The notes under the pieces are model-generated. The model saw only the letters and a list, made by a program, of their open reading frames with translations, was not told the origin of the DNA and did no database searches. Shown here piece after piece: positions 6,214-7,776 of a stretch of 7,776 bases of DNA. Within the stretch, counting starts at the first letter, position 1. Every line of letters begins with the position of its first letter. Source of the DNA: Dehalococcoidia bacterium (lineage in GTDB: Bacteria > Chloroflexota > Dehalococcoidia > UBA6926); contig JAAXGS010000129.1 of assembly GCA_012271225.1 (NCBI GenBank), positions 1-7,776 of the forward strand, in the 5' to 3' direction. The translations under genes were made by a program, and so were the position numbers.

Positions 6214-6564
6214 ATGAGACACCGTGTTTCAGGCCGCACGCTTGGCCGAAAATCCGCCCCGCGGATGCTGATGTATCGCAACCTCACCAGAGACCTCCTT
6301 CTGCGCGAGGCAATCGTGACGACCGAGGCGAAAGCGAAGGAGACGCGCAGTTTTGCGGAGCGCATGGTCACGCTCGGGAAGGACGGCGGCCTGTCCGCCC
6401 GTCGCCGCGCGCTGCGGTTCATTCCTGACAAGCACGTTGTGGACAGGCTCTTTCGCGTCTACGGCGAGCGCTACCAGGATCGGCCCGGCGGCTTCACGCG
6501 GATAACCAGGATCGGCCCGCGCCACGGCGATAACGCCCCGATGGTGCGGCTGGAGCTTGTGTAG
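6214..6564 (+). CDS. rplQ: Large ribosomal subunit protein bL17
   Basis: bL17 lies near the polypeptide exit tunnel of the 50S subunit. The 116-residue product has the standard start MRHRVSGRTLGRKSAPR, the TTEAKAKETR segment (36-45), ARRRALRFIPDKHVVDRLF (62-80), the RYQDRPGGFTRI motif (86-97) and the ending GDNAPMVRLELV (105-116). The ATG is 3 nt after the rpoA stop; the AGGG at 6203-6206 lies within the last rpoA codons, so the two genes are probably translationally coupled. The pair rpoA-rplQ is conserved in nearly all bacteria. Length and motifs are normal. Confidence 0.98.
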   Translation: MRHRVSGRTLGRKSAPRMLMYRNLTRDLLLREAIVTTEAKAKETRSFAERMVTLGKDGGLSARRRALRFIPDKHVVDRLFRVYGERYQDRPGGFTRITRIGPRHGDNAPMVRLELV

Positions 6565-6585
6565 GACGACACCGGACAGGGTCAT

Positions 6586-7428
6586 ATGAACACCGCCGCG
6601 CCAACGCCAACACGACAGCCGCACTCCGGGACAGATGCGCCGGACGCGCTCCGCTCCGCAACGGCGGCGGACACATTGGTTGTCCTGCGCGTGGAGTATG
6701 ACGGCGCGCGCTACCGCGGCTCACAGGCGCAGCGCCCCGGCACGCCGACCATTCAGGCCGAGATCGAGGCCGCGCTCTTTCGACTCACCGGCCGGTCATG
6801 CCGCATAACGGCGGCGGGCCGCACGGACTCTGGCGCGCATGCGCGGGGGCAGGTTGTCAGCTTTCCAGCCTCCTCCGCCCTGCCCCTTGACCGCTATGTG
6901 ACAGGGCTTAACCACTATCTGCCGGATGACATCAGCGTCACCGCGGCCCACCGCGCGCCCGCCACGTTTGACGTCATCCGTCACGCCCGTTCCCGCCACT
7001 ACCGCTATACCATCATGAACAGGCGATCCCGCTCCGCCCTGCTGAGTCAGCAGGCGGCTCACGTTAAGGAGCATCTCGATGACCGGGCGATGTCCGCCGC
7101 AATCACCGCATTGCATGGCTGGCTGGACGTCCGTCCCTTCTGCGGGCCGCTTGCGCCGGACCGTAACCCGCTGCGCCGCTATGATTCCGCAGCCGTGACG
7201 CGGGACGGCGAGATCATCACCATTGATCTGTGGGCAAGCGGTTTCCTGCCCCATCAGGTTCGCCGCGTGGCCGGAGCGCTCGTGAGAGTTGGCTCCGGAC
7301 AGTTGAGTGTCAGCGAGTTTCGTCGCCTCGCGCGGGAGGGAGCGCCGGGCGAGGCGCCGTGGACGATGCCCGCCGCCGGCCTCTGCCTGATGAGCGTTGA
7401 GTATGACGATGGAATACTGAGTGATTGA
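6586..7428 (+). CDS. truA: tRNA pseudouridine(38-40) synthase TruA
   Basis: TruA isomerises uridines 38-40 in the anticodon stem-loop of many tRNAs. The 280-residue product has the catalytic motif AGRTDSGAHA (77-86) with nucleophile D81, preceded by VEYDGARYRGSQAQ (36-49). The conserved tyrosine region is RHYRYTI (137-143), followed by GFLPHQVRRVAGALVRVG (219-236) with the active-site Arg226, and the end AGLCLMSVEY (264-273). About 30 Ala/Thr/Pro-rich residues precede the fold, where most TruA proteins begin almost directly. The upstream GGACAGGG (6574-6581) favours the ATG at 6586; an in-frame TTG at 6676 would give the usual length but has no clear ribosome binding site. Two places diverge: Ser46 stands where many have Trp (G-W-Q), and LDVRPF (180-185) replaces the usual HDF-x-x-F region. 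The catalytic core is intact. It lies 21 nt after rplQ and 10 nt before rplM. Confidence 0.95.
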   Translation: MNTAAPTPTRQPHSGTDAPDALRSATAADTLVVLRVEYDGARYRGSQAQRPGTPTIQAEIEAALFRLTGRSCRITAAGRTDSGAHARGQVVSFPASSALPLDRYVTGLNHYLPDDISVTAAHRAPATFDVIRHARSRHYRYTIMNRRSRSALLSQQAAHVKEHLDDRAMSAAITALHGWLDVRPFCGPLAPDRNPLRRYDSAAVTRDGEIITIDLWASGFLPHQVRRVAGALVRVGSGQLSVSEFRRLAREGAPGEAPWTMPAAGLCLMSVEYDDGILSD

Positions 7429-7438
7429 GGCAGCCGCC

Positions 7439-7776
7439 ATGACACGAGTACGCACCTACAGTCCCGCCAAGAACGATATCCGGCGCGCGTGGCGGGTCAT
7501 CGACGCCGAGGGCGAGACGCTGGGCCGTCTTGCCACGCGCATCGCCGCCATTCTGCGCGGCAAGGACAAGCCCACATACACCATGCACATGTCCGTGGGG
7601 GACAACGTCATCGTCATCAATGCCGAAAAGGTCCGCGTGACCGGCCAAAAGGAGAGCCAGAAGATCTACTACCGGCACACGCAGTACCCCGGCGGCCTGC
7701 GGGCGGTCACCCTCTCCTCCATGCGTGAAAAACACCCGGACCGCATCATCCAGAAGGCCGTCAAGGGCATGCTGCC
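7439..7776 (+). CDS. rplM: Large ribosomal subunit protein uL13, N-terminal part (partial)
   Basis: uL13 is an early 23S rRNA-binding protein of the 50S subunit. The window holds 112 complete codons plus two bases; bacterial L13 usually has about 140-150 residues, so roughly 30-40 are missing beyond the edge. The visible product begins MTRVRTYSPAKNDIRRAW and shows VIDAEGETLGRLATRIAAIL (20-39), RGKDKPTYTMHMSVGDNVIV (40-59), NAEKVRVTGQK (61-71), YYRHTQYPGGLR (77-88) and KAVKGML at the edge, all characteristic. A TTGAGG stretch (7425-7430), overlapping the truA stop, serves as a ribosome binding site 8 nt before the ATG, so translation may be coupled to truA. In this gene order rpsI (uS9) is expected next. 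Confidence 0.97.
   Translation, partial: MTRVRTYSPAKNDIRRAWRVIDAEGETLGRLATRIAAILRGKDKPTYTMHMSVGDNVIVINAEKVRVTGQKESQKIYYRHTQYPGGLRAVTLSSMREKHPDRIIQKAVKGML

Noticed and set aside
1..7776. Intrinsic terminators, CRISPR arrays, tRNA genes, insertion sequences or accessory systems
   Set aside because: Looked for in all spacers and on both strands; no GC-rich hairpin followed by a T-run, no spaced direct repeats, no cloverleaf and no transposase-like frame. All substantial coding sequence belongs to the ribosomal protein cluster.

Overview
This is a GC-rich housekeeping window: one uninterrupted, co-directional (+ strand) cluster of ribosomal protein, secretion, protein maturation and transcription genes. 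The order is 3' end of rplO, then secY, adk, map, infA, rpmJ, rpsM, rpsK, rpsD, rpoA, rplQ, truA and the 5' part of rplM. This is the end of the 'spc' operon joined to the 'alpha' operon, with truA and rplM attached downstream. No mobile element, CRISPR array, tRNA or rRNA, defence gene or metabolic accessory gene is visible. No gene is broken inside the window; rplO and rplM are cut only by the window edges.

The organism is a bacterium that uses Shine-Dalgarno-led translation. The order rplQ-truA-rplM, with adk, map, infA and rpmJ between secY and rpsM, is seen in Chloroflexota and in Gram-positive lineages. Details such as the SecY cytosolic loop reading FQQQNLAENLQ and the TruA motif VEYDGARYRGSQ look Chloroflexota-like to me. 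I regard Chloroflexota as the most likely phylum (moderate confidence, from memory of these families, no search run). A finer placement would be a guess.

Layout: positions 1-1424 hold the L15 tail and the SecY translocon channel. Positions 1507-2980 hold adenylate kinase and methionine aminopeptidase, 10 nt apart. Positions 3047-4961 hold IF-1 and ribosomal proteins L36, S13, S11 and S4. Positions 5017-6564 hold the RNA polymerase alpha subunit and L17, only 3 nt apart. Positions 6586-7776 hold the tRNA pseudouridine synthase TruA and the start of L13 (rpsI would be expected next). Intergenic gaps run from 3 to 86 nt. The larger ones are secY-adk (82), rpsM-rpsK (86), map-infA (66) and rpsD-rpoA (55); no stretch over 300 nt lacks a gene. 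No convincing intrinsic terminator was seen, so the cluster is plausibly transcribed as one long unit with perhaps internal promoters.

The genes serve one theme, growth-rate-linked gene expression: small and large ribosomal subunit proteins, initiation, N-terminal Met removal, membrane insertion, nucleotide supply and the core RNA polymerase scaffold. I do not see a previously undescribed system here. The points most worth a second look are a roughly 80-residue acidic, low-complexity C-terminal tail on RpoA (which also starts at TTG), divergent motifs and an N-terminal extension in TruA, a Cys3-Asp zinc site in Adk, and a possible internal promoter before infA.
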